A DNA stretch of 64,000 nucleotides. Origin: Blastomussa wellsi (Eukaryota; Cnidaria; Anthozoa; Scleractinia; Plerogyridae). Made by a program: the position numbers and the translations under genes. The stretch covers positions 3,568,580-3,632,579 of the forward strand of contig OX393569.1 in NCBI GenBank assembly GCA_947652115.1, written 5' to 3'. Positions 26,201 through 36,370 of the stretch are shown here, one piece after another. The notes below the pieces were generated by a model. It made no database searches. It saw only the letters and a list, made by a program, of their open reading frames with translations, and was not told the origin of the DNA. Each line of letters begins with the position of its first letter. Position 1 is the stretch's first letter.

Positions 26201-27725
26201 CTTTTAGGGGCCTTCCGTATAGGCCCGCATTTGTTTTACAAAAGAAAAATAAGAAAAATAATTTCTAATTAATGTTCTTAAAAAGCGTGTTTATCACTAT
26301 AAAAATTGCCAGATCCAGTTAATTTATTACTTCAGAAATGGTACCTTTTAGGGGTAAAAATTACTCTGAGCCACGCCCACAAAATGAGATTCTGGTACCT
26401 TTTAGGGGTGTTTTCGAAAATTTCCGACGAGCACCCCCGTCATTTTCATACGGGAGTACCCCCCCCCCCCCCGGGTTTTCAGATTGCTCAAAACCAGATT
26501 GCTCAAAACTTGACAAGAGTCTTGCTTGTTGCGGTATTTTTCACGACACCACATGATTCAAATGTAGATACAGAGATTAAAGAGTAAAGATGGGCGAGTC
26601 TCCGATGGCAAATTTGGCGCGAAAGTTCTTGAAAACGGAACTAAAGCTGTGATTGGCTAATATCGGTAAAAGAATGTGCTTTGTTTGTCAGCATTCGTTT
26701 CTTTGGGAGGAACGTTACGTGACATCCCAAAAAACGGCTGCGAAGGTGACTATGACCTAGACAGACTAGCTTGAAATTATATACTCTGTTAAAGACTGAG
26801 GAATCCAAAACCATAACCTATTCAGCGGCATGTCCCTGTATAGTCCTTATACTGGAGTACCCCCACCCCACAGTACACCAAAGCTGGAGCTCGTTTAAAC
26901 GTGACTGTACATTTCAGATCAAATTGGAATTTAGAAATGTCGGTTTTTGAGGAGTGGAGAAAACTGGAGTACCCAGTACCCTCTTGGAGCAAGGCTGAGA
27001 ACCAACAAAAAACTTTGTTGAGTTTTTTGGTAGCACCAAAGAAAATTTGTCAGCCAAGTGCAGGTGCTACCTTATTTAACAACTTTAAATTATCATTATT
27101 ATTATAACATTAATTATTGCAACGAGAAACTTAATTATGTTTAATTATGCTTATGGCTGATATAGAAACTTATTGTATATCTTACAAAATAATGAATCTT
27201 TTTTCTGTCAGCCTTGGATAAGGCAATCTTGTCAATTTTTATTATATTTACTCGGACTTTTAAAAAGGTATAGAACAGCTAAAGTTTAAGCTCAAAACGG
27301 TATTAATATTTCATAGCTCCAATAAGCTTAAGCTTATATAATTTCATAATTGCAGAATACCCTGCAAATGAGATCCACCTGGTCGGATGATGTACTCTAC
27401 ACCCTAAAATACAAAGTATGCTGCAGGATATTCTGCCGTTTAACCCAATCTGCCGCACATGAGAAAATTTTACCAAATTTTCCTTGCCATGTTCATAAAA
27501 GTTAAAGATACAATTGACTTTCCGAGGATAATTTACCTTCTCTTGGCAATTGAGGCGAAAATCACTCTTGCCATCTCCGTCTGGGTGAGTGTTGTCTTCG
27601 ATTTCTGTCAGAAGTTTCTTTACGTCTTCCAGGCGTGACAGAGAAGCTTCGATTCTTTCTAGTCTCGATAGAACGATAGAAAATCTGTCCTCTATCGGTT
27701 CTAGCAAAGAACCTACAGAACTCAT
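20227..27725 (-). CDS. Pentameric ligand-gated ion channel, Cys-loop-less, bacterial-like build
   Basis: Eight exons, all joined in phase 0 with GT-AG ends: 27725-27537, 25529-25398, 25045-24854, 23937-23680, 22283-22128, 21333-21157, 20668-20621, 20364-20227 (TAA). The product is 429 residues. Residues 1-60 form a charged amphipathic, coiled-coil-like segment (SRLERIEASLSRLEDVKKLL) with no signal peptide. Residues ~64-245 are the ligand-binding beta domain (DTVGQQFKCDFYLSATW, WHPRIVFFNA, DFPLDHQ). M1 is ~248-271, pore helix M2 ~279-301 (LTLLLTAVAFKFVV), then SLPTISYLT, M3 ~310-333 and M4 ~341-366. Glu159 and Leu173 occupy the two Cys-loop positions. Only about seven residues (PDPDTQK) separate M3 and M4, as in prokaryotic channels such as GLIC and ELIC. 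A basic, helix-prone tail follows M4. Ligand and ion selectivity are unknown. Confidence 0.88.
20481..20522. repeat. AT-rich microsatellite
   Basis: A run of ATAA and ATA units within the last intron of the channel gene. It is bordered on both sides by ATTCGTGAAATTGTCTA (20459-20476 and 20521-20538), suggesting a small duplication around the repeat. Confidence 0.7.
22509..22757 (-). mobile_element. tRNA-headed SINE, full-length minus copy
   Basis: On the minus strand it reads from a box-A-like head (GGTGGCCTAACGGTTAGCGC) through AAGACACTTTACTC, CACCCAGGTGTATAAATAGG and GGTAACCCTGCGATTGG to TAGCATGAAGTGACAG-type tail sequence. Same family as 38026-38322. It lies in the channel intron between the M1-start and M2 exons. 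Confidence 0.7.
23428..23612 (-). mobile_element. SINE copy, degenerate
   Basis: Minus-strand copy of the same SINE, recognisable by TACACCTGGGTGTAGAGAGG and GAGAGTAAAGTGTATTGCC. An internal A-run interrupts it. It lies just downstream of channel exon 23680-23937. Confidence 0.6.
24581..24697. repeat. Tandem repeat, three ~43-bp units
   Basis: Three consecutive units built on TTTAACTAGATTGTTACGG then TATTTTAAGTGGGGAA, differing by one to three bases (AAGCGAGG in the first, GTAACGG in the second). It lies in an intron of the channel gene. Confidence 0.75.
25193..25342 (-). mobile_element. SINE copy, 3' truncated
   Basis: Minus-strand copy from the head (GGTGGCCCAATGGTTTGTGC) through CAAGACACTTTACTTTC to CACCCAGGTGTATGAATG, where it stops. 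It sits only 56 bp from channel exon 25398-25529. Confidence 0.65.
25621..25722 (-). mobile_element. SINE head fragment
   Basis: About 100 bp of the head and first body block on the minus strand (GTTATGGTTAGTGCGCTGAA, then CACTGTGTTGGGCAAGACAC). It lies in intron 1 of the channel gene. Confidence 0.55.
26069..26475. mobile_element. MITE with CCCGGGGG...CCCCCGGG ends
   Basis: The left end CCCGGGGGGGGGGTACTCCC is mirrored by GGGAGTACCCCCCC...GGG at the right. Just inside, ATGACGGGGGTGCTCGTC is mirrored by GACGAGCACCCCCGTCAT. The interior repeats GGTACCTTTTAGGGG four times in both orientations. Non-coding, in intron 1 of the channel gene. The flank at 25975-26060 (GACTTGACCCATGTTTGAGT ...) resembles 42605-42690 and 56020-56110, a separate dispersed repeat. 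Confidence 0.65.
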
Positions 27726-29188
27726 GTCGATATTAACTGCAGGATAAACTGTGAACAAATACTTCCAATCATCCGCGTTCCTGTGACAACAACATAACTG
27801 AGCGGGAGCGGAAGACTGGACTGAGCGAGAAATGTAGGCAAGTGTTGCGTACGTACGAAGTCGGATTGGGGCGGGTAAGATAGTCTTTCCTCGCTGATCT
27901 CGAGTTTTTAGGCCTTTTTCTTTATATTCTTAATTTTACTGATATCCAATGCTCCTGAAAATTTTTCGGTCCAGTTTTCTACATAACTTGTCAATCTACG
28001 AGCGCCTCTTGTTCAAACTGCTGCTTCTGCAAACGTATTTTTCATATCAAGTTCTGTGCATTCCGGGCATTTGAACAAAAAATCTCAGCTCAGTTCAAAT
28101 CCCCCACCTATTCCCGCACTCCCCCTCCCCCTGCGGGATTTACATTGATAGGTGCATAAGGAATCTGAGAAGCCAGTGAGGAGTAATCAAAAGTCGATCA
28201 AAAGGGCATTCTTTGTGATATTTGTAACTTTTGGTTCCATATTCGCTGTATTGGAATGGATGACAAGATATATTACTCGCTCGCCTCTTCAGACGAGAAC
28301 TGAACCTGCTTTGGTCGTGCTTTTGCCTGCAACATCTCTGACTCGTATTTTGAATCAGCATCTACGCACGAGAACAGTGTGCCCATGCGGCCAGCTTATC
28401 TTCATTCTCTTTTTCTAAGGATTCATTTGGAGTTCCTGCAGACTCTTCTCTGATAGGCTGGGGTTTCCTCCTAGAATGGTGCTGCGGTGGTTTTTGAGGA
28501 TTCTTTCCCTTTTCAACACATTTTTGTGTAAATATTTTGTTGTTGTTGTTGTTGAAATAAAGCTTAATATAGTACTAAATTACGATTGAAAAAACAACAG
28601 GTGGGTCGCCACGAAGCTCTTCGGAACGTCTCATAGGATTGGCTGGGAAAATTATATACAAACAATACTAAAACATGGAGCTTCGTGATATGAAGACCCA
28701 AGGTCGTTATGTGCCAAAAGGTTTGTTATAAACAATCTATATACACACTCTACACAAAGTTTATGAGAGTATTGCAGTACCACAGCCCAAAATCAGGTTC
28801 TGCTGTATGGTTTTAAAGTTATTTCATTTTCATATATAGAAGAATAGTATTATCGATTTTAATTGATTAATTAGACTGCAAGATTTTCTTACGGTTTTTA
28901 TAAAAACTAATTCTACAGTTTTTACAGGACTAATTACCACACCTTCATAATAGCAGAACCAAAAATAAATCACAGCTTAGAAACAACTTCTAAAAAGTAT
29001 AAAGTCGTAAAATTATCACCGATTGCAATTTCGGGTGCAGGTATACCCTTCACTGTAAATATATTGGAAATAACAGGTTGCAGCGGTTACTTACAGTTCA
29101 ACAAACGAAAAACCAAACAGCAACACAGATCGCCATTGACAAAGTTATTTTTGCATAAAACAGGGTTTTTTAATTAGCCGATGGCAAT
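27726..29188. other. Intergenic region upstream of the ion-channel gene
   Basis: The first ~150 bases left of the region are GC-richer and likely hold the channel promoter. No exon was recognised on either strand. Short GTTGTTGTT and AT-rich runs occur near 28535-28560. The overlapping ORFs at 28140-28418 look like chance ORFs. Confidence 0.45.
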
Positions 29189-29566
29189 TCACTTCCCTGT
29201 GGATTTTTCACGGGATTCCCAGTCTGGTACGCGTGCCTGACACAGAGGTCTCGCTTCATTTACCAACATCTGCGCACTGCAATCACTCTCTGTATTGAGT
29301 GGCTGAGTCATGTACCGGTAAGGGCCGATAAATCCAGCAAACAGTTCGTGCACTGGAGGAACTTCACTGGACGCCTTGCTGTCAAACGCATTGGAGACCT
29401 CCGCGCTGTATGAGAAGGACACTGTTATTGGAATCCTTCCAGTCAAAGCCTGTTGTTGCTGGTGTGTGTATAAGAACACGGCACGAGAATAATTAAATAC
29501 GGACAAAATAGCGTTCAGCTCAAATCTGGTTTCACCGGACGCTCTTCTTTTGTGTTGCCGTTCCAT
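29189..29566 (-). CDS. Small intronless protein of unknown function (candidate gene)
   Basis: A 125-residue ORF from ATG 29566 (MERQHKRRASGETRF) to the stop at 29189. The eight codons upstream would need a GTG start. A TATAAA on the same strand at 29756-29751 lies about 190 bases upstream in GC-rich sequence, supporting a single-exon transcription unit. The N-terminus is basic; the middle has a QQQQ run and a segment rich in S, F and Y; there is no signal peptide or membrane segment. I do not recognise the family. A chance ORF is possible. Confidence 0.4.
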   Translation of the reverse strand: MERQHKRRASGETRFELNAILSVFNYSRAVFLYTHQQQQALTGRIPITVSFSYSAEVSNAFDSKASSEVPPVHELFAGFIGPYRYMTQPLNTESDCSAQMLVNEARPLCQARVPDWESREKSTGK

Positions 29567-29750
29567 TATCACACTGAAGGTTGAGCACACACTTAAGCTG
29601 AAGTGTTTGAAATGTAGTTAGCCCTTCCACACGAAAAACCTAGAAATCATTGTTTCTTCGTGCATGGAGAAAACCGTTTCTTTTAGAAGATCAACATCGT
29701 ATGATTCTAATGCGTCTGACGCGATAGAAAACTCTTTCCGCGCGCGCCCG

Positions 29751-29756
29751 TTTATA
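29751..29756 (-). promoter_or_regulatory. TATA box upstream of the 125-residue ORF
   Basis: TATAAA read on the minus strand, followed by a GC-rich CGGGCGCGCGCGG stretch, at a suitable distance for a start site in the leader of the small ORF. Confidence 0.35.
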
Positions 29757-29961
29757 CCGACCGTAACCTGTGCTAAACTTAACAATTTCCAACATTTATT
29801 TTCAACGGTCTATTATCTTTTATTATCCAACTGCCCTTCGTAGAGTACAAATAACGCCCAAAACGAGTACAAATATCACGCGGTATTTGTACTCCAAAGG
29901 ACCGGTTAGACAGGTTTTCGTGCAACGCGCAAGCGACGAATTGGATTGAGGTTACGAAAAA

Positions 29962-30206
29962 ATGGCGGACAATTTAAAAATTATTTTTCTGACGACGAAG
30001 AGTCGGAATGGCTGGCGAATATTGATCCAAGTTTATTAAGTAAATCGAACGAACAAAAGCAGTTATATAACAGTGAAATTCCATCATTTATTGACGAAAA
30101 TAGAAACAGCAACACCACAAAGACGACGAAAACTGACCGTCATGTTTGGACTCGGTGGTGCAACTCCATAAACAAGAGAAGGCTAATAAGATTTAGTATA
30201 TTCTAA
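29962..30206 (+). pseudogene. DUF3504 / KIAA1958-like N-terminal fragment
   Basis: One frame reads FSDDEESEWLANIDPSLL, then TKTTKTDRHVWTRWCNSIN. Acidic N-terminus followed by T-K-x(5)-V-W-x-R-W matches the start of the KIAA1958-like family whose other fragment is at 8450-8959. It ends at a stop shortly afterwards, without the core domain, so it is a truncated copy or an isolated first exon. Confidence 0.4.
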
Positions 30207-30473
30207 GCTCCGACTATTGCATTTCTAGCTTTTTGATTGGCTAAAAACCTCCGACTATGAGCAAATAGTTTTACGTCATATGCGCCTCGTTGACTATTCG
30301 CTCATAAAAAACTCGGGCTCTTAGTCTAATTGTTAATTTGTTTGCAGCGACAGGAGGTCATCTGAAAAATGAGGGCGTTTGCCGTTCACTGGTTAATTTC
30401 ATTTCGGGGAATAAGCAAAGAAGCACATTTACCGTTAAACGGCTTATAAAGCTTCAAAATTAATAAATAAATT

Positions 30474-30564
30474 AGATAATTTGGTTTTATCAACTGGGTT
30501 GATAATGTGAATTAGCCACCATAAAGAGATTCGAGAGCTGACGTTTCGAGCGTTAGCCCTTCGT

Positions 30565-30595
<31 letters not shown>

Positions 30596-30605
30596 TATCC
30601 CCTCT
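30474..30605. mobile_element. Penelope-like repeat, partial copy 3
   Basis: One arm of the palindrome (TAATTTGGTTTTATCAACTG ... GAGCTGACGTTTCGAGCGTT) joins directly to GCAGCACCACAGTTTCTTTA, the tail seen in copies 1 and 2. The second arm is absent, so it represents a monomer with its tail. Confidence 0.55.
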
Positions 30606-30897
30606 AATAAATAAATTGGTGAGCGCGCGTACAAGGCTGCAAGTTTCAAGACTTATAATTCCGCACACGATTTCGCTGAAGCGTGAACTTTAATACTATT
30701 TTTGATATGTACAGAGATAATTGGAAATCATTATTTGAAGTAAATATATTAAAACAATTAGATTATTCGCTCTCGAATTTTTCGTCTTTGGGGATCTTGG
30801 ATGTACGTGTGGGATTTGGCGCCAACGCTATTTCACCACAACCTATTTTCGACCAATCGATTATTATCGTGATACGGAAGACGAACTCTCACATAGG

Positions 30898-30974
30898 CAT
30901 TATAATTTGGTTTTATCAACTGGGTTGATAATGTCAATTGGCCACCGTAAAGAGATTCAAGAGCTGACGTTTCA
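30898..30974. mobile_element. Penelope-like repeat, half arm
   Basis: One arm only (TATAATTTGGTTTTATCAAC to GAGCTGACGTTTC), cut off at TTCACATAGG and followed by another dispersed repeat (GTACGGGAAATTGCC ... CAGTGAACCATTTGCC). That second repeat is also found at 23277-23320. Both lie just upstream of the FKBP gene. Confidence 0.5.
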
Positions 30975-31176
30975 CATAGGTGTACGGGAAATTGCCCCCT
31001 TGGGGGGGGGGGGCAGTGAACCATTTGCCCAAATATTCCTGTTCTTCGCCATTTCAACTTTAGAAGAAAGAAACCTCCTCCTTGCTCGGGTGTTGCTTGG
31101 CGGAGATCGACGCCGAGAAGACCCTGGGAACAAGATCGTACCAGCAAAGACTGCTGGGACATACAATCTGGACAAA

Positions 31177-33268
31177 ATGGCTGAAGTGAAGAAGGAAATC
31201 TTGAAAGCTGGGAGCGGTCGTCGTCCAAACAAGGGTGATACAATAACAGTCCACTGTACTGGATCGTTGAATACAAATCCACCGAAAAAGTTTTGGAGGT
31301 AAGTATTTTCCTGTTACTCAGAAAATGAGTCTCAATTTCACCTTTAGCACGTGCCTTTGTGTCCTTTATTCATTTTCATGGTACACGTTTATAGGGGGAT
31401 TTTCTTTAATACTCCAATCTATTAATATTAAAAATTTCTATAGAGCGACTTTTCATACCATGAAAGAGAGCAGTTACTAAGCGATTGCTCAAGATAGAAT
31501 TTGGAGGCAAGCAATTTTGGAACTTTTTTTTAGTACTCAATGCAGAGTGTTATTTGAGAGAACCAAGCTTGCTCGTCAGGACAGCACTGCAAGAGTGTAG
31601 GCCCTCGGTCTTTTCTGTACGGACCTGGCTGCTCTCGGCCCCTTCTGTCTAGACCTCAGGTCAATATTGTCCCGGTACAGCCCCAGGGCCTGGTTAATAA
31701 GATGTAGGAGTGGCATCATAGGCATACCAGCACCTTCAGACTTTGGGGGACTGTAACCTCCCTGCCCGAAAAAAAATTAGACACGATTTCCGAATGTGTT
31801 ATCATTGAACTGGTATGCAATTGTCCCAAAATTGCAACAGCTGTTGTCTGAGCCTTTTGACCGAAAAATGTATTCCATTTTATGATAGTCCATTTGGTTA
31901 GTCCATAGTCCATGGACTGGGGGTCATTGTTATGTCTACAACCCTGCGAGACCCATGAAATTTGACTAAAATTTTGCAAGATCCTTATTTTTTTCAGAGA
32001 CTATTCACCACGCCTAGATGTATAAGCTTATATTTTGCATGTTCTCCTAAACATGTCTGGTCAGTGTTTTTGGCACTATAGTGGAATAACAATAAAATGA
32101 AGTAATCTTTAAATACAGTACAAAGGATCCTGGTCAGAAGCCATTTTCATTCCAAGTTGGATTAAACAAAGTGATTACAGGTTAGTATCTGCGTAGATGT
32201 AACCTGGTGAGTTAGAAAACACCCAGAGCAGCAGGAAGTTTGTTCCTCCAGGCATACGTTGTAATTGAAGAAATGTCTCTCTTTCTTGCAAGGTGCAATT
32301 TGGTTGGGCATCACATGCACATTATTTCGAACACTTTTTTGACACTTTCTGTGCATTACAAGCAACACATACATGTCGTACCCATTGCTCAAGGGTTTGC
32401 AATGCAATTTAGAACGCTTTCAGACACAGTCAACCATTTGCATGCTTTCCTACATGAGAGAGTCTTTTACAACAGAGCAAAATGACGGATTGGAGCAATA
32501 TGACTTCTTTCAAACTAATTTTATGGAAGGACACAATGTCTGAGAAAATGACCATTATCTGTCATCATTACAGAGCAAAGTAGCTGCCATATGGCAGCAG
32601 TAGATGAAATGTTGGCAACCGCATCATGGCTGCAGTTGCAATTTTGTCAGAAATTGGTGCTGGTAACAGGTGTCAGTAAATCCAAAATGTAGAAACCTTG
32701 TGAAAGAAATGGACAATACATTACTACTAATTCCATTGTTTTGACTGTTCCCCACTATTTCTACACTTTTAACCCTTTTATGGAATATACAGTGCATGTT
32801 CACAGTATACATTCAATACTCTAGTGACGTCAGCTGTGGTTATTACACTACGGATGTCCCAGATTTGGGTTAAAAGACGGGTTCTTCTAATATATTTTCT
32901 AATTCAAATTTTTGTTTATTTATGGTACATATCATATACATTGTTTGTGGGTGGGCAAGGGGGAAAGCTGTTAGCTACACAAGAGTAGTGAGCAAGAAGC
33001 AGAGGCCCCCAAAGTAACAATAAAAAGGCTGGTAAATCTAAAAGTAATGAGGGTCATTGGTTATGGAATGTTACAATTGTGTATTGAATACCTTTTCTTT
33101 GCATTAATGAACATTGTGTCATTTAAATGGTTAGGCTGGGATGAAGGTTGCCTGACGATGAGTGAAGGGGAAATAGCCAGACTCGCCATCCCTTCTGAAA
33201 AAGGTTATGGAAGAAATGGTTTTCCTGCCTGGGGATATCCTTTCAAATTACCAGTCACATTAATGTAG
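31177..33268 (+). CDS. FKBP12-type peptidyl-prolyl cis-trans isomerase, 3' end uncertain
   Basis: Three exons: 31177-31298, 32119-32180 and 33135-33268, in consistent phase with GT-AG introns. The product resembles single-domain FKBPs that catalyse proline isomerisation in the cytosol: TVHCTGSL, KKFWSTKD, KPFSFQVG, VITGWDEG, GEIARLAIPSEKGYG and FPAWG appear in family order. The KFWSTKD form is closer to plant-type FKBP12 than to the human protein, whose active-site Tyr26 is Cys here. If translation runs to the TAG at 33266-33268 the protein is about 105 residues but lacks the final strand (L-x-F-x-I-E-x-L) of the fold. A last exon may exist, using the GTAGGT at 33265 as donor, but none was found. 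Either the annotation is missing an exon or the copy is degenerate. Confidence 0.75.
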
Positions 33269-35423
33269 GTTAAAGCAAGCAAGGTACAGTTGAGTGACAT
33301 GCACATTATGTATTATCATCATCATGTGACCTGTACAGCCCCACTCGCTTTTTTCTTAAAAAACTGTATGATAAAAGTCCCATATGAGGGCTGTACACCT
33401 TCGTCTAGCAGAAGAAGCCGTACAGCCCTGCAGGACTTGTCAAGCGTACAGCCCCACGACTGCCTTGTGATGCAATCTGAGCAGAGGAACTAACAAATTC
33501 AAGAACTAAGCAGCAACAGCAGATGCCTAGATACCCCAGTGGTAAAGAAAACAAGTTGAAGCCAAAGAGAAACAATAGTCCCTATAAGATCCCTTCCCAA
33601 GTCATGCCACATCTTCAACCAGATTGATAGCTGACATTGTTGTCTTGGCATCCAAAATCCTTGCTAAAATTAATTAATCCTCTTGTTCAAACCAAGTATG
33701 AATTTCGTCCCTGTCAAAGAACCGTCAGTAAGTGTTGTTCAATTCATCTTTCACCGAGACGAGCATAGTTATCAGAAGCATTGTAGTTGTCCTTGAAACA
33801 TTTTCTCTGCAAAGTTCTGCTAACTGCAATGATTTACGAAGGCATGTGGATTGAAGTTTCCTTGAAATTAAGCAGAAAAACACAAAGATTTAGCCTTAGT
33901 TTTCACAGAAGTTTGAATATTTTGCACACACTCTGAAGCTCACATGCACTTCCACTGGCTTTCCCGCAAATTGGCTTTTCAAAATGTGTGCGAAACGGAC
34001 TGCCATGATTGCACGAGAAAATAAACAAAAAATAAAAAATAAATAGGTTAGGGAAGGGGGGTCTGGACCCTCCCCCTACCCACGCAGTCAATAAATAGAG
34101 AGTAGAGAAACTGGTAATAGCTCTTGTGTGGTGCCAACATGTTTGGGGACCAATAACTTTTAAGTAGTTCTGACCATATTTGGAAGTCAAGTTTAAAATA
34201 AGTTAAATTTAAATTGACATTGAATTTGTGTTTTTTGGGAGGCTCTTCTAGCAAGGGGTATTTCACAAGTAATACTTTTTTCCCAGGTTACTGATAAAAC
34301 TTGGCATAAGAGCGGAAATTGGTTTTCTTAGATTAAGAACACTGCGAGGTTATTAAGCTAGGTTCAGTTGGCGTGAAGTGGCTAGGTGAAGGTAGGGGTT
34401 TGGACTATCTTTCCACAAGTTTTGTAAATTGTTTATCCAAGGCCTTTTCCAGTTGAACAAACTAGAAATATATACATGATTGTCCATGTTAAGGTAAGAT
34501 ATTTGAAAACAAAATCAATATCTGGACCCCTTAGTTGAAAACTAGTTGTTTAACTGTCAAAATAAAAAGATTGCTTTTCTATTGTTTTACATAACTGTTT
34601 ATCCTCCTTAACTGTTCACACAATTCCTGAGAATGCTGATCTCCTGTTCGAAATAGAGATTCTGACCATCGAGTAAACAGACAAGTAGACTTCTGTCCTG
34701 AGATCAGACCATTAGTTTCAATGTACTACAACTTTTTGTAAAAAAAAAGTAAAATTAATGTAGCTAGCATGGGAGTGTGAGGTCAAGACACTGCAAGCAT
34801 TGTAATACTAAGAACACTTAGAATTAATGTTTCAAATAAAACAATGTTTCAAATAAATTGAGTGATGTTTAGAGACGGCAACATAAAACACCTTCCTGGG
34901 GGGTGGAGGGTATGCTGATCTGGGCTGGACAGTAAAAACCCACATAAAAGAACAAGTGGATTACAGTCTTCCCCGTAAACCCGGTTCCAGTTTCTTTGAG
35001 TGCAACCCTAAAAGAGACCTTGACCACTAACAATAGTGGCATTTCGTCCTGAACACCCTAGGTAGGACCAAAATCTGTGATTTACACCCGAAGCGAAACA
35101 AGGACTCCCGTCACTTTTATAGGGGTGAATTCCACCCGGGATAAAGGGGTTGTACTCTGTCTAGTTTATGCCCTCTCCGTCTCTTATCAATTCAACGTTT
35201 CCTTCCTAGAGTAACATACTAAAAATTGTTTCTGCAATTTACACCGTAGTGTATGAACAATCCTTAGTTTCCATTTTGGTCCCTTTACCTGGGTTCAGTG
35301 TTTCTATCCAGTAGACCGTTAGCATACATACCACATGCCAGCAGAAATTGGGCCTATAACTGAAAAGTTTGCAGTCAATTAGCCATTTTCTAAGCGAACA
35401 GAGAACTGGGTGCGAATACCTAA
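33269..35423. other. Gene-poor region with dispersed repeats
   Basis: No exon accepted. Around 33335-33475 the word TACAGCCC appears several times in both orientations. Around 34895-35165 there is repeat-like GC-richer sequence (GGACTCCCGTCACTTTTATA, GAATTCCACCCGGG). Copy A of the segmental duplication starts at its right end. Confidence 0.4.
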
Positions 35424-35909
35424 AATGCCTTCATGCATTACGACAACCGTCAGTGTTATTTGAAGTGTGACAACAGCCTCAACATTTTCTACGATAAAGT
35501 ACCTGTAGGTTACGCTCTTAGACCTGGTGATTGCGCCGGAAATGATATCTAGGGAATCCATGGATTTGTTTCCCTGCCAGAGTGCGCCAACCGATGTAAC
35601 AACGACGCCAACTGCATCTCGTTCATGTATTAGTGTTACCCGAAGACCAAGACCTGTGCTCAACCCAGCACAAATAATCCCAAGAATGTGTTCTATGACA
35701 AAGTCCCAAGTGGATACGCAATGAAGCCTGGTGATTGCCCTGGAAATGACATCTGCTCCATCCACGGGTTCGTTTCCCTGGCAGAGTGCGCAGTGTGTTT
35801 CCTTTATGTTCTTTGATGGCCGCGAATGCTACCCGAAGACCAAGACCTGCCAAACGACCGATAAAGGGAATTCAAATAATTTCTTATACGACAAGATTGT
35901 CATGATTTA
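35424..35909 (+). pseudogene. PAN/apple-repeat protein, dead 3' fragment
   Basis: It aligns with residues ~160 to the end of the intact gene at 60231-61214. The break begins mid-repeat at 35424. A TGG codon has become TAG at 35550-35552. A small deletion follows CATGTATT near 35632, and a larger one removes the stretch before GTGTTTCCTTTATG near 35790, both shifting the frame. The stop and the AATAAA at 35973-35978 are still present. No promoter or signal peptide remains. Confidence 0.85.
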
Positions 35910-36283
35910 ATTCTGAGAAGCAGATATACCTCGAACCACACGTTAGGGTTACGAACTTACTGTGATTGGGGCAATAAATTAAAATAGTAAGGTAACTTTG
36001 CTTGTTGTGGTTTTACTTGCAAGTAGTAAACAGTAAGATAACAATAAAATAACAAGTGATGTTGTAAGATTGTTAGTTAACGTTTAATAAATAATTCAGC
36101 ATTTTAAAAGCCAACAGTAGTCCTTTTGTTTTATTCTCACCACTGTGACTATGCATCTGCGGTTATAAACAATTCGTTTTGAGCTGTCCGATCTTGGACG
36201 ATTGTTTATGCTAAAGTAACCATTTATAGGGATAAAAGATTACAGATTCCTTTCCGCTGCTTTGCCAATCAGACCTTCACCTA

Positions 36284-36370
36284 GCCTGCGTTACAGACGA
36301 AACTAAACCCCGGTATAGTGGACTCTTCCGACTATACCTGGGTTAAGTTTCGTCTGCAACGCAGGCTAAC
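36284..36370. repeat. Fold-back repeat, copy A
   Basis: Arms TAGCCTGCGTTACAGACGAA and its inverse TTCGTCTGCAACGCAGGCTA continue inward through AAACTAAACCC / GGGTTAAGTTT and a centre around GGACTCTTCC. The same palindrome is at 61588-61674 in copy B, so it predates the duplication. Confidence 0.7.
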
